DNA from: Carallia brachiata
Lineage: Eukaryota; Streptophyta; Magnoliopsida; Malpighiales; Rhizophoraceae
Length of the DNA: 64,000 nucleotides
Reading direction: 5' to 3'
NCBI GenBank assembly: GCA_021464245.1
Contig: JADCRB010000003.1
Span: 510,631-574,630, forward strand
The stretch's first letter is position 1, and each line of letters begins with the position of its first letter. Below, in pieces: positions 1 to 13,320 of the stretch. A program made the position numbers and the translations under genes. Under the pieces are notes generated by a model that saw only the letters and a list, made by a program, of their open reading frames with translations, was not told the origin of the DNA and made no database searches.

Positions 1-3000
1 GAAATCCCGACAGGTATGAAACTCACGATCCGTGTTTTGGTTTTTCCGTATGTAACAGTTTTCAGTTACTTCTTATTTTCTGCAGCTTGAACTAGAGGGA
101 AGAATTGTTGCAGCAAGAAGTCTTGATGCGGTTGCATATTCTTTGTGGTCCTTGCTACCTTCCTTTTGCAATTATCCTGTGGACACTGCAGAAAGTTTCA
201 AGGAACTGGAGAAGGTTTTATTTGGTGCTATCCGGGAGGAACTTGAAGTACGTGGGATGATATGTTCTGCTCTTCAAATTCTTATCCAACAGAATAAGAG
301 AAGTCTGGAGGAAAACTACAATCTATCTGATATCGAAGTTAATGATGCCAAGCTACGAGCTATGGCCCACTATACTCCCCAAGTTGCTGCAGATAATTTG
401 ACTGTGCTAAAGTCATCTGCTCGGGAGTTGTTGACTGTTATGTCAGGGGTCCTCCTGGAATCTCCAAAAGACGATGGTGGTTGTTTGCAGGTACGAAATG
501 TTACCATTATCCGGAATAGCGGCTTTTTATATTTCATCTAAGAGGCAATATTTTCTGGATTAATGCCATTAATTTTTGGGAATTTCACTCACCTTTTGAA
601 AAAGAAAGGTAATTTAATTTATAGATGCTTTTTTACAAGGAATTATGTAATAATAATTGTCAGTAGGCCTTCATGTGTAGGAAGAAGTAAACTTTTATGA
701 CAGGAAGAAGCTAATAGGATTTATTAATTGAGAGAGATCTCCGATCGACATGTATTTTTTCATTCCTTCATGGGAAGTGCTCTGCAATTAATGAATCATC
801 CTGGTACTTTAGTGAGTTGTCTAATTCTATTTATGTTGTGGCAGCATACAATTAGTGGGTTTGCTTCTATAGCTGACAAAAAGGTGATCACAAGGATATT
901 TTCAAAGACAATGCTCAGAATTTTGGATGTCACAAAAAGGGCTGCAGAAGCTTCCACATCATTGCAGACTGAGGACTTGTCAAATGATAAGTCACTATCG
1001 GTTGAGAGGTTTCTCTGTTTCTCTTAGCTTGCTATCCATTGGTCCACTATCACTGTTATGTTGCTCGTGTAAATTCTCCATTCAATTTTAACCCTTTTCC
1101 ACTGATAAAAAAAGTTTAATAATTAGAGTAAAAATGACGTGACGTCTCCAGTTTAAATTTTCTGCACCTAACTTTTTTCCAATAATTCCTTTTTAAATGC
1201 AGGGCACGACTATTTGACTTGGCAGTTTCACTTCTGCCTGGCCTGGATATTAAAGAAATTAATGTTTTATTTGATGCTGTAAAACCTGCATTACAGGTTT
1301 GTCAATTACTAGAGATTGGTTACTGATTTGACTTTGGTTTTGGCTAGGAAAAATTTTCATTTATACGAGAGTAATTGGAGATCTCCTTTATCTCGTGACT
1401 GTACTGTGATTTGCAGGATGCAGAAGGCCTGGTTCAGAAAAAGGCATACAGAGTTCTTTCAGTTATTCTTCAAGTATATCTTTCATCTCTGTAAAAGCTT
1501 CAGAATGTTGTAGTCATTTATACAGTCTGCTCACAAACCTTGTTTTATAATTACAATCAGTTTTGCAGATTAAAACAAAGCCATGTGTTTATGTTGCTTA
1601 TTCATAATTGAGTGATTTCCTGAAATTTTTAGCTGCACAAGAGCTATCTCAAACATAGGGAGACCTTGTTTCTTTGAATGTTTATTTATTGAATGAGTAA
1701 TCATATGGAAGCTTTTGTAAGGCTTTTGTTTTTGTATTTTGTCAAGGCACTGATTGAGTTTTTCATTTCTGGTTATTGTTTCAGAAGTCTGATGGGTTTC
1801 TTTCATCAGCACTTGAGGAATTGCTTCAACTTATGATCGAGGTGCTGCCCTTGTGCCATTTTTCAGCCAAACGGCACAGAATCGATTGTCTGTATTTTCT
1901 AGTCGTCCATGTTGCCAAGGTTGTACAACCTATCATTATTCTCTTTTTCTTTCGTCGACTTAAATTTGGTAAAGCAACATATCCACCTACTCACCTTTGA
2001 TTAAATTGAGATTCTGAACAGCTTAAAGATTGTGTTTCCAATCCAAACTTAATTCCTCATACTCATTGTTGCAGGAAGATTCTGAGCGGAGGAGGCGTGA
2101 CATCCTTTGCTCTTTCCTTACTGAAATAATAATTTCTCTAAAGGAGGTATTGTGCTATATCTACTAGGATGTTGGTTTTCTGCATATTTGCTTTTGTCTT
2201 TTTGAACTTTTTTTTGGTTTATCATGATAAACTATTATCTCTTCTTTGCTCTTTTCTTTGTCCTAGGAATTGATTGCAACTCGCAATTAAAATTGTTTGA
2301 ATCACAAAGTCCTCTCATTTGTCAATAGAGGTTCCTACCAAGCCGCATAATTTTCTAAATGGCATGTAACATATTGTCAGTTAACTAGATCTAGACATAA
2401 GATTATATATGATGTTTGTCCTTCGTCTACTGGGAGGCTGCATGGCATGCATAATCAGCTACAGATTTTAAGGAATGAGAATTTGGTTGTTTGTTTGTAT
2501 TGTTTCTTTTTTTTATTTTTTTTGGGTTGGGGGTTGGGGGGTGGGGAGGGGGGTTGAATGTTTATATATAATTGCCTCCACTTCTTGACAGGAGAGGGAG
2601 TCTGAGAACAGGAAAACAGTTTCACTTTTCCTGCATAATGTACTTGACCTTTCTTTAACTTGGGTTTGTCCATTGTCTTCAGCTGACTATGTTCAACGAA
2701 GTATTATTGTATCTGATCAGTTTCATGTTGCCTTGTACATAATTTGTTTAATATCCTCTTGCCTCCACTTCCTCCTGAAGTTAGAGTGTTTTCGTACTTG
2801 CTACCTTTGGTTTTAGCCTTTTCCTTTTATGATTCTTTTTGACAGGCTAACAAGAGAACAAGAAATAGAGCCTATGATGTGCTTGTGCAAATTGGCCATG
2901 CATGTGGAGACGAAGAGAATGGTGGAAAAAGGGAAAACTTGTATCAATTTTTTAACATGGTAGTAATTTTCAGCTTATTGAGCTGTTGTTTTGGCCTAAT

Positions 3001-5905
3001 ACTTGGAAAGTTCTGACAAAAATTTTATGAAACTAACCATCTTGTTTCAATCCATTTTCCTTCGATGATAGTTGCTAGTGCTTTCCATGCCCATTATGAG
3101 TTTTTCCTTTTAGAATGGGTTAGATGTATGAACCTGAGTTGACTCTTTGCAGCTGAAAGGAAAAATATCTAAATCCACCACTTGTTGGAAGCATCAACTT
3201 TCTCTTTTGTTGCAGGTAGCTGGAGGCCTGGCTGGAGAAACTCCTCATATGGTCAGTGCTACTGTGAAAGGCTTAGCTCGTTTGGCTTACGAGTTCTCAG
3301 ATCTTGTTACTAGTGCTTGCAAGTTACTTCCGTCCACGTTTCTCCTTCTTCAAAGAAAGAACCGAGAAATAATAAAAGTGCGTTTATCTATACTTTGTAT
3401 AGTTTTATCTTTAGCTTTATTGGTCAACTGCATGATCAATCAAAGTTCACCATTGATTAAAGTTTGTAATTGATATTCTTTCCTAGACCAAGTTCGGTTC
3501 ATCTTTGGTGCAGGCTAACTTGGGATTGCTGAAGGTGCTGGTAGCCAAATCACAGGCTGAAGGGCTGCAAATGCACTTGGCCAACTTGGTGGAAGGCTTG
3601 CTGAAGTGGCAGAATGACACCAAAAATCATTTCAAAGCTAAGGTATAAGGCTATCCTCCAATCATGGATTGTAGAAGATGCGTTTTTTATCACATCAACC
3701 TTTTGCTCCATCAATTGTTTCACAATTGTTATTTGTTCTAACATCTGTTGTCATGCTTCCTTTATTCTGCCAAAATAATACTCTTCCCTGTTGTGCTGAC
3801 CAAATCTTTTACATGGTGGGATGATTTGTTTGCATTATGGAACCAATGTTGATGAGGATAGATTTTTTGATGTAAGATGTGCTGGGATGAGCGTCTTGGT
3901 TCAGTGTTGGACCTTGTCCGCAATGTCAGTTCTGGTGCTGGATTCATTTTTATCACTGCTAGGCAAGCCTCTTATTTATATGAAAAAGTGGTCCACATTT
4001 TGATATGCATCACTTCACAACTATTTTCAGGTTAAGCATCTCCTGGAAATGCTTGTCAGGAAATGTGGTCTTGATGCTGTCAAAGCAGTGATGCCGGAAG
4101 AACATATGAAACTTCTAACCAACATTAGGAAGGTTAGACATATGGTTACTCTAACACAACTTCTTTTTTAACATTTTTTAAATGGAAAGCTATTTTTCGG
4201 TTTCATACCTTCTGTGGTGTTAATTGTTATTGATAATATAGATAAAGGAACGGAAGGAGAGAAAGCTTGGATCTAACACCGAGGATACTAAATCTTATCT
4301 TTCAAGGGCGACAACATCCAGGTCTCACTCCATTTTGGAAAGTTGTAAATGTAGTGAACTGTTAATGTTAACATTGATATCTTCGAATGTGCCATTTGAC
4401 CATTATGTCTTAATTTATCCTCACTGAAGTTGTACAACCTTAGTTATATGTATATTATTGAAAAGTTTTTGTTTCTTTTCCTTTCATTGAAGGTTAAGCA
4501 GATGGAACCATACAAAAATATTCTCTGATTTTGGTGATGAAGAAGCAGATGATGGTGATGATGAGTATATGGACATGAATTCTGGTAGGCACAACACTTC
4601 CACAATGCTCAAATCAAAGGCTGCTTCATTGCGGTAAGTCCATTAAGAATCTTCTGTTACTGTGTAAATTGCAGGCCCCCTGGTATGGTTTTTAGTAATG
4701 TTGTTTCAAGCAGATTGATCTCTGTAACTGGAAAATTTTGTAGCACATTGACAGACGTTTATGCTGTTGCATGCCTTATTCTCAATGTCTGTCAATAGTT
4801 CGTATTGTTGTTTGCTCCTTTTTTGTTATTGGATTTTGTTCGGATTCAGCTTTTATTAATTGTCCAACAATCAAGCTCAATAGGCCAATGAATTTTACCA
4901 ACTGGATCTTCGTGGAACCTTTGTTTGATTCACTTTATTGCCTAACAGTTGTGGTTGAGAACCTAAATAAGGCATTGGCTTAATTTCTGGCATATTAGTT
5001 TGCTGTTGGGATCCTAAACAATTGAAATGAACACTATGTTATTATGACACTTTATAATTAGATTTGAGAAAGACATTTGGTACACATTTGTAAAAAAAAA
5101 AATATTTTAACAGAATTTTAGAATCTTTAGTAACAAACAGATGTAGAAATCTTTTGTGGAGGAAAATAATTTTATATTATGAATCAAAACTGATTGTTTT
5201 TGGGCTTTTTTATCTTGTAGTGTGATAAAATAAATGAAAATGTGTTATGAAAGTTTAAAATTGTAAGATTTGACCTTTAATTATATGTGTAATCTATACA
5301 GGTCAAAGAGAAGACATAGATCAGATAAGAGCTTGCCAGAAGATTTATTAGAGCACTTGGATGATGAGCCTCTTGACTTGCTTGATCAGCGCAAAACAAG
5401 GTCAGCTCTTCAATCATCTCACCGTCTGAAAAGGAAGCAAGATTCAGATGATGAACCAGAGATAGATTCTGAAGGACGGCTGGTTATTCGTGAGGGAGCA
5501 AAATCACAGAAGGAAAAGCACTCTGACCCTGATTCAGATAGAAGGAGTGAAGCTGGTAGCTTTATAGCTGCGCACCCAGTGAAGAAAACCCAGAAGCGCC
5601 AGAAAATATCAGACTCTGGGTGGGCATACACTGGGAGTGAATATGCCAGTAAGAAGGCTGGTGGAGATGTGAGGAGGAAGGACAAGCTTGATCCATATGC
5701 GTATTGGCCACTGGATCGGAAGATGTTGAGCCGCAGGCCAGAACATCGGGCAGCAGCGAGGAAAGGTATGGCAAGTGTGGTAAAGATGACCAAGAAGCTT
5801 GAGGGCAAGAGTGCTTCAAGTGCACTTTCAATGAAAGTAAAAAGAGTCAAAAGAAAAGTAAGAGAAAAAGTGGGCAAAGGCCCCATCTACATTGAACAAG
5901 TTTAA
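1..5905 (+). CDS. RRP12: RRP12-like ribosomal RNA processing protein, 3' part of gene
   Basis: HEAT/ARM-repeat nucleolar protein of the RRP12 family, needed for maturation and export of both ribosomal subunits. Exons read: 1-13 (partial), 86-490, 845-1008, 1203-1296, 1417-1473, 1785-1919, 2075-2146, 2846-2959, 3216-3377, 3514-3642, 4031-4132, 4242-4321, 4493-4633, 5302-5905. All junctions are GT/AG and the frame stays open over about 756 codons, so this gene is undamaged. Helical repeat sequence runs up to exon 11. An acidic stretch (DEEADDGDDEY) and basic stretches follow. The conserved RRP12 tail DPYAYWPLDRKML then SRRPEHRAAARKGM lies in the last exon, before a Lys/Arg-rich C-terminus ending GPIYIEQV. 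The 5' half is outside the window. Recognition rests on this tail and on the SLWSLLPSFCNYPVDT segment in the 86-490 exon. Confidence 0.94.
2524..2554 (+). repeat. G-rich tract in RRP12 intron (G-quadruplex candidate)
   Basis: Five or more runs of 3-6 G are separated by one or two bases inside the intron between the exons ending 2146 and starting 2846. The G runs are on the transcribed RNA strand, so a quadruplex could form in the pre-mRNA. Folding is inferred only from the run pattern. Confidence 0.6.
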
Positions 5906-7537
5906 GCCACTCCCAATATCATCAAGATCATAATGGTTTTGTGTTTATTCTGCCGCCATAGTTGAGTTTCTTTCAGTTTTGGAGTTTTAAGTCTCAGATT
6001 CTGGAGACTGTCTGGAAGAAGCTCATTTTCATTGATGTAGTACAGCTGAATTGTTTATTAGTGGGTTCAGTTTTGAATTATTGTGGTTATGTGGAGCATG
6101 TAACTCATGGGTCTCCTGATACCGGGGTACTGGACTGTCGATGATGCTGGGCGAATGAAGTAGCATGACATAGGTGAGCGAAGATAGAAATGATATTTAA
6201 GGATAAATATTTTTATAACTTCAAATCACAAGATTAGTCGTACTACATTTGATTAGTTGCATGCATATGTTGTAATTTGACCCACTGTAACTGATTTACG
6301 TAATTGACCGAAGCTACCCATAAACATGTTGGTTCTCTAGTGCTAAACCAGAAAGTACTGGGCCTCCAGCTTGTTTGGAGTTGTATAAAACTCTCAGTAT
6401 GAAGTGGTTGTATAAAGGAATTCAGTTCCTCGATACTTGAGATTTGAAATATGTCTAGATGACGATAAGCTCTTCAATTTCCTCTTTAGTTTTTATCTCT
6501 GGGCTCAATTTGAGTTTATAAGGGGAGGTATGAACGATTTATTTTTTACAATGACTGCAGCTGATTGGTTAATTGGTGGAAAGCAGGCCAAAGAGAAGGG
6601 CAACATACTGTTGCAACTTACATAGCGAAGCATTCTCTTTCTTCTTTTCTACAACAGGCCTTTTCCTTTCAAATTCATATGTTTGTCTTGTTAAAATGAG
6701 CTAGGGTTAAACCCCTTGGATAGCACTTGTAAGCAATAAAAGGGATGTGCCTTTCTAGGGTTAAAAGTAGCTTTCCCTGAGTAGGGCTGTATATGGAAAT
6801 TTCTCTCTAGCAAAATGCCCTGCAAAGCCATCTTATGAATGCTTGGCCCAGGCCGAAAACAGCGCAAAAGCGGGCAATATCCTTAAAGTTATAGCACTTG
6901 TCAAGAACTTCGTTAGTTAAGACAAGGGAATGAAGCTCGTTAAAAGGTACATTTAAAACTTTAGAAAGGTTATGGTGAGGCAGCTGTGGATGACATAAGA
7001 AAAAAAAAATGAGGGACGAGGATGAGCTATCAGCCATACCAGCATACCTTATGCGATTTCTAACTCAAAACTCACCAAGTATGCGACTGCAATTTACCTA
7101 ACTGCCAGCTCAAAATTCACTAGAATTTACTTTCTAAGACAACTGCTTGTACATGTAAACAGAAAGAAAAGGGGCAGGGGAGAGGGGAAGCCAGGGCGTC
7201 TACTAGTGATTTTATGGCTCTCAAGCAGCTCGATCCTGGATGTGCCCTGAGAGGATTCTTAAAAGAATTAAATGTTTCTTTAGTAACCATGGTAAAATTT
7301 GAACATTCACCTATACCAAAATAAAAGGCCATCTAATCATTCCTCGATCCATATCAACTGTTCCCGAAGTGTTATATTTGAAAATTATAGTGCTCAACAA
7401 AGCCAATAGAAACTCAATACAACAAAGACTCCAAGGGTGGTCTGCAAGATGCATCCATTCCAGAGATTGTCAGTTGCCGACAGATTTGGCATGCTGAAGA
7501 GTTAAAATAAGACGAGCAGTCCAACCCCAGGACATCA
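5906..7537. other. Convergent 3' regions of RRP12 and KASII
   Basis: Holds the RRP12 3' UTR (roughly 5906 to 6450) and the far 3' UTR of KASII (roughly 7350-7537). The middle has only short unsupported reading frames. No RNA gene or repeat was recognised. The two genes are tail to tail. Confidence 0.5.
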
Positions 7538-7538
7538 T

Positions 7539-7735
7539 CTGTCAAACAAAATAATGCATTCTACTTTTAGCTTTATTGATTACTGATTTTTAGTCACATT
7601 TATGCCTATCATGGCACACAATCAGGCACTAAAACCACGCTTCCAACTAGGATAGTGGATTAATGATCCTGTCCCTCTACATCAAATTATGAAAGCCAAA
7701 GTGCAAAAGGCAAATGAAATACAAATGCACCTTAC
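7539..7735 (-). other. Probable intron in the KASII 3' UTR
   Basis: About 35 bases after the KASII stop codon the minus strand shows a strong donor (TATCG then GTAAGGTGC), and near 7538 an acceptor (TTTGACAG then ATGATGTCC). A spliced 3' UTR is inferred from these sites alone. It would matter for mRNA stability, because a splice junction close behind a stop is usually tolerated only when within about 50 bases. Confidence 0.45.
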
Positions 7736-7770
7736 CGATACAGCAACAGCAATGTTGAAACAGCTCTGTT

Positions 7771-10700
7771 TCACTTGTATGGGGCAAAAACAATCGATGA
7801 GTTTTGGCCACCAAAACCAAATGAGTTAGACAATGCAGCCCTAATTTTCAGTCTCTCTTTCTTTGGGCCCACAAGCACATTTGTGTCCTGAATTGATAGC
7901 CAGAAACATTAAATAATTTAAAACTAGAATTCTCTGTTTACCCCGGCTAAGACATGTAAGTAAGACAAATTCCAAGGACACAACATACCACGCCTTCATC
8001 TGGATTTTCCAGGTTGATATTTGGATGAACCCATCCAGTCCGTATTGCTGCGGGAAGCAACGGGCATAATGTAACAGCAATACATTAATAGTCTGTTTGG
8101 ATTGAGAGATTTTGGTGGGAGAGAAAGTAGTGAGAAAAGAAAGGTATGAGAAAATGATGAGAAAGTGAAATTGCATATTTAAGTTATATGAAAAAATGGT
8201 GAGAAACAAAAAATTTATAAATGAAATTACAATAAGACCCCTATAATCATTGAATAGTAGATTGAATGCAGTTAAAAAATTGGGTTATTTTGATCGCTTT
8301 TTTTCTTTCCAATTGGTTTTATCTTATTTTTCTGACAAATAAAATTACGTGCCATTTTTCTTCCAAACCATTTTCTGATAGTTCCCAAACGACTGATTTT
8401 GCTTTGGATTTTGTGCTTTCTTTCTCTTTCCTTTCTCAGCCAAAACCAAACAAGCTGTAAAGCTAACATTGGAGACATTAGGGGGAAGAGAGGAAAGAAG
8501 GGGAGCAGTGATTTATATTTTAGCTGGCTGAACAGTCTACTATTTTAAGTGGCCATGCAACCACACAATACATACCTGGATTGCTGCAACAGCTTCCACA
8601 GCACCAGCTGCTCCCAGCAGATGGCCAATCATAGATTTTGTTGAGTTCACCCTTAGCTGAAATTGTAGGATATCCCTTAGAAAATTATGATGTTTCGAAT
8701 AGGTGTTCTATATAAACAATAATGCATGCACACTTACATCAGGATTGTGGCCAAAACAATGCATGAGAGCTTGATACTCTTTCATATCTCCAGATGGTGT
8801 GGACGTTGCATGCGCATTTATGTAATTCACATCCTCCCGAGATACACCAGCCTGAGATAATGCCTTTTCTATGCAGAGAATGACACCAAAACCTGTTTTC
8901 AGAGAGACAAAAGGAGCAGTAGTTAGATTGTGATGCTCTGCAACGCAAGCTAGACAACAAACTCCCAAATATAGAGTTACAGATTTGTGTGCTGATTGAT
9001 AAGCATCAAAGAAATAAGCACGTTGCATCTAAAACTTTTTTTTTGGGGGGGGGGGGGGGTTGTGGTGGGGGGTGGGGAATAATACAAGCTGCATGTAAAC
9101 ATAACTAAGTACAAATCTGATCAACAGACATGATTCACTGATAAAATGAAAAACTGTTGCATTCATTTGTCTTATTGGTTTAAGTAAAATATTGGAAATT
9201 TGTTTTCTTGTCATCAGAATGTTTAAAAGAACTAGTCATACAATGCCCTTAGTACTTTATGTTAACTAAGGAATCCTTTTTTTCTCATGTAACTTATCTA
9301 GTCTGCATAACTGACAACCATCAACAACAAATAACAAAGCACGGCAAGAAAGAAGCCAAGATGTTGGCCAGTTGAAATATTTCCTGCAAGCGCATTTAAT
9401 AAGAATCAATGAAATGCTTACACAAGCTATCTCCAACTTTTGACCCTCCTTTGGATCACATGTGAAAAAGTAATTATTGGAATGCCATGTAATTTGACCA
9501 AGTGGTACAAGCAACTAAATAGGTGGTAATTTAGCCACAAAGACAAACAACTAGATCCAATCACTAACATGTATGTTACATCCATCAGCAGGTCTGGAGA
9601 TATCCATGACCAAACCTGAGCGAATTTACAAGCACTTTATATATTACCATCTGGACGTGGCTCAGTCATGTGATAAGCATCACAAGTAAAGCTTCCACCA
9701 AGAAATTCTGCATAGATTTTTGCACCTCTTCTCTGCAAATCATAGATTGACCAGCAGATTAATTATTCAAGGGAAGGGAGACCTTCCCATCAATATTTAC
9801 AAACAGTAGTATCAAGCGTTAAGCAAGCAAGAAAAATCAGAATCACAGAAACAGAAAACTGCAAGAAAACTAGAGGCAAAGTTGATTATACGCATAAGGT
9901 AACAAGTACAAAAGTAAGCTGTTTTTGACAGATTGACTCCAAATGGGACTTGCAAGAAAGAAACTTAAGACTAAAACCAGGTAATAGTAAAATCCAAACA
10001 ATGGGCTACAAGCAACGTTTTAATGAACTAAATGTGGAATACCTTGGCATGTTCTAATTCTTCTAAAAGCAGAACGCCTGCTCCTTCCCCCATAACAAAT
10101 CCATCCCGATTCTGTTCATTACCAGAGACGAAATTCAAGTTAAGTGACATAAAAAGCACCTTGAAAAGCAATATTCTGACTCACAGCTTTGATCAGCTAC
10201 TTCCAATCACATGTTCACACAAGTGAATGGGAGAAGACTTTCACAATAGTTTTGGAAGTTTAAAACGTGCAGCACTTGGATTCAAAACTTCTTGGCTATG
10301 AAACAAGAAACCAGGATAAGAAAGTGGAGTAATGGCTGATGCAGAAGCGGAGGACACCCATGGCAATGGCAGTTTCTCAAGTGGTGCTCATGAATTATGG
10401 AATTTTGTATGCTATAGCTTTCTTACAATAATTCAAGTAACCATTACACATCATATCAACAATCAACAGGGAGAAAATTGGGGAAGGGATGATAGGTAAA
10501 CTACCATATCCCAAGGCCTTGAAGCTTTGGCAGGGTCATCATTCCTCTGAGAAAGTGCTCTGCATGCCACAAAACCTCCTAGCCCTACAATGAGAATAGC
10601 AAAGGGGAGTACACCTACCTCGGTCAATGCCAATTTGAGACGCAGTGTCAACACAAAGAAAGAAAGATTACCGATGGGTATAATTGCTGCATCCGAGCCA

Positions 10701-13306
10701 CCACAAAGCATAACATCCTGTAAGTTCATAACACAATGTTTAAAAAATGGGACAAGGAATACTCGCTGGTTAAGCACAGTATCTTAAGCATACCCAAATG
10801 AATTGTTGAACAAGTATCAGATTCAATAACACTCACAGCTTCGCCTCTAATGATGTGGTTTGCTGCACTCAACATGCAGAAGTTGCTGGTAGCACAAGCA
10901 GTAGAAATTGAATAGTTTGGCCCCATCCAACCCTGTGATTTAATAAGAAAATCCACAGTTAACCTAATTTACAAGCTTACTCTGCATGTCTTAAAAGGAT
11001 GAGGCTTACCAGATCCATAGCCAGCATGGCAGAACCCATATTTGTAGTTGCAAAAGGCACACAGAATGGGTTCATCTTCTTGTAACTGATCCTCAGAGCT
11101 TCAAGGGCATCATTGAAGACCTAATAATAATCATAGAAAGCATTAATTTATCTTCATTATCAATGTTATGTCATGAGACGCAAATGTGCCTTTTGCCGAA
11201 CCATCAAGAATTTTGGCTCTTGTGCAAGGAGATGGAACATTAAACACTTATCCAAAAGATTTTATGTTCCAAGATAAATCAACAAAGCCATTAAGGTCAA
11301 CAAAAGGTCAGCCAATTTTATACAAGGGAAAAATAAATATGGAAAATAACTTTACATTTCCAATTCTTTAAAGCATAAAGAGACCTGGTAATGCCTACAA
11401 ACTTATATAGCATGTAATTAGGGAATCTAAATTTCTGGATGCCCCAATTGCCAGGATAAGATTCAACTTGAAAAACAGAAGGTCAGCTGGCATTTCTCCC
11501 CCCCCCGAGCTTTATTATAACAAAAAAAAAAACAACAGAAACACATGAACCTCATGTTTACCTTCATACCACCCATTGCCGAGCCAATCAAGACTCCACA
11601 TTTAGCTTTATCTAACTCATCCATCACATCCTCAGTAATTCCACCGTCTGCCAACGCCTTTTGCCAGCGGTAAGCATGTAAAGCATAAATTTGTCCATTC
11701 TCTTTGATAATTTTGGTGCCACCCATCCATCAGTCGAGAAAGACTTTATCTCCCCAGCAATTCTCTGAAAAAGCAGATGCAAAGACAAAAAGAAGAAAGA
11801 GTCAATGGGAGAATAGAATACAATGCAACTAGCAAAACAAGAGAAACCTTCAGCAAAACTTACAGTCGGAAATTGAGCACAGTCAAAGGCCTCTATCTGG
11901 CTAACACCACTGACCCCTTCAAGCAGATTATTGTAGAAAACATCTAGATCATCGCCAAGGGGCGGGCGTCAACACACTCATCCCCGTCACAACTACTCGT
12001 CTCTGCTTTGTTGCAGGTTTCTTTTTTGTTTCAACTTCCTTTGCAGGTTGCACTGCTACAGCCATAGCTTCCCCTAAAATTTGAAGCAGAGCATCATAAA
12101 TAGTCAGGGATATGTATGCTGTAAGAAAATTCACAAGAGAGGCTCTGTTTCTTGTTAGGGTGTTGTGTGCGTGCATGCACGCAAGCGTGTTGTCAGAAGA
12201 GAGAAAGGGGGGGTCGAGACAATTTTCCTGAATGGAGAAATGAAGAGTCACTATAATCTTATTTCCATAATCTGAAAACTCTCCGATTTCACATGCAAGG
12301 AAATGTCATAGGAGCAGCTGGTGAAGCTAAAACAAACCTGGGTTTTGCTTGCTACATTTCCCAGCCAAACATACACACTAATTACACCTAAATTCAGCCA
12401 CAAAGACTTGAATAATAGAAATTACAGGGGTTCAGAGCTCCAGGCCCACTCTGTTCAACTGATAATGCCACTAGAGAAAACACTAAGATGACCAGCAAAG
12501 GATCTGGCATTTGTCACTTACAGTCAATATAGGTTAACAATCCAATTGGTGGAAACCGAAGGAAACTAACTACGTGAAGCAGAGCATCCAAAACTGCTTC
12601 AAACAAAAAGACAAACGAGAAGAACAATCATAGCATAGAACATAACGCCAGCACAAATTCGATTTCAGAAGCCATAAAACAGCCAAAACAAATCAAATTA
12701 CTCGAAGCATACTTAAAGAAACAGAGAAAAAAGGCAAGAAAACAATAATCAGGAACGGAAAATTGATCACAAAATGAAATCGAACATGCAGCCGAAAAAT
12801 ATAACAGAAAAGAAAAAAGCGACCGGAGGTGTCCGAAACGGAAGAAAGAAGTTACCGGAAACGGCGGCTCGATCGAGGCGCCTCTGCTTGCGATTGAGAT
12901 GAGTGGAAGAAGAGAGGAGACCATTGGCGGCGTAGTAGTGAATACAGGGCTCGAAGGCCAAGCAGGAGGCCATTAATCCCTGGAAGCTCGATCCACCACC
13001 AAATGAAGACGCCGAGCGTCTCGAGAGAGATTGGCAGGCGCCGCCTCCTCCTCCTCCTCCGCCACCAACACCTAGGCCAACGCCAAACGCGGTGGTGGTA
13101 TTGCTAACGCTTTTGCTAGTGGAGCTATTGCATTTAGAGAGAAGTGGCTTCGTCCGGCGGCGGCTGGAGCGCCGGTTGCTGGATGGAGACGCATGGAACG
13201 CGTGTGAGGAGGCCGTCGAATGCTGCTTGGCGCACGTGATCGACATGCACGCAGCCAAAAGCCACGCGCACAGCGGAGACGAAACTGAAGCTGCTGGCCC
13301 CGGCAT
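7771..13306 (-). CDS. KASII: 3-oxoacyl-[acyl-carrier-protein] synthase II, chloroplastic (carries three indels)
   Basis: Plastid condensing enzyme that extends palmitoyl-ACP to stearoyl-ACP (Arabidopsis FAB1). Thirteen exons: 12856-13306, 11864-12073, 11562-11764, 11010-11120, 10837-10932, 10672-10717, 10505-10584, 10043-10111, 9648-9732, 8738-8892, 8576-8656, 7989-8047, 7771-7887. With three indels discounted the frame is 586 residues. The start ([21 protein letters not shown]) matches the FAB1 leader and precedes a Ser/Arg-rich transit peptide with a poly-Gly run. The catalytic triad is complete: Cys337 in TACATSN, His477 in NAHATST, His513 in SMIGHLLG. The lid motif near the end reads GFGGQNSS, where plant enzymes usually have GFGGHNSS. 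As written the frame breaks in exon 2 (extra 4 bp), exon 3 (one A short) and at the exon 12 acceptor (one G short). The KASI paralogue was excluded by the leader and the FAPYK end. Confidence 0.95.
8091..8456. mobile_element. MITE-like element in KASII intron 11
   Basis: About 366 bp inside intron 11 starts GTCTGTTTGGATTGAGAGA and ends in CCAAAACCAAACAAGCT, an imperfect inverted copy of the start. The interior is GA-rich on one half and TC-rich on the other. Similar elements lie at 18241-18484 and 61387-61762. The intron splice sites are unaffected. Family name not assigned. Confidence 0.6.
9045..9077 (+). repeat. Poly-G and G-run tract in KASII intron 9
   Basis: Sixteen consecutive G (9045-9060) follow an eight-T run, and then come G runs of 2, 6 and 4. 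On the KASII sense strand this is C-rich. It can form a quadruplex on the non-transcribed-sense strand and is a likely place for sequencing slippage. Confidence 0.65.
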
Positions 13307-13320
13307 AACCAACAACTGAT

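Noticed and set aside
5419..5886. 155-codon open frame antisense to the last RRP12 exon
   Set aside because: It mirrors a Lys/Glu/Ser-rich coding exon, which tends to give open antisense frames. No domain and no splice or promoter support.
8266..8478. Two opposite frames with hydrophobic or basic peptides in KASII intron 11
   Set aside because: Both lie inside the MITE-like element and are explained by its purine/pyrimidine-rich halves.
12628..12924. Minus-strand 98-codon frame overlapping KASII exon 1 and intron 1
   Set aside because: It runs through the intron in another frame from exon 1, and the hydrophobic content comes from T-rich intron DNA.
7771..13306. KASI rather than KASII identity
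   Set aside because: The leader ([12 protein letters not shown]), [12 protein letters not shown] before the mature part, and the FAPYK terminus match the FAB1/KASII group.
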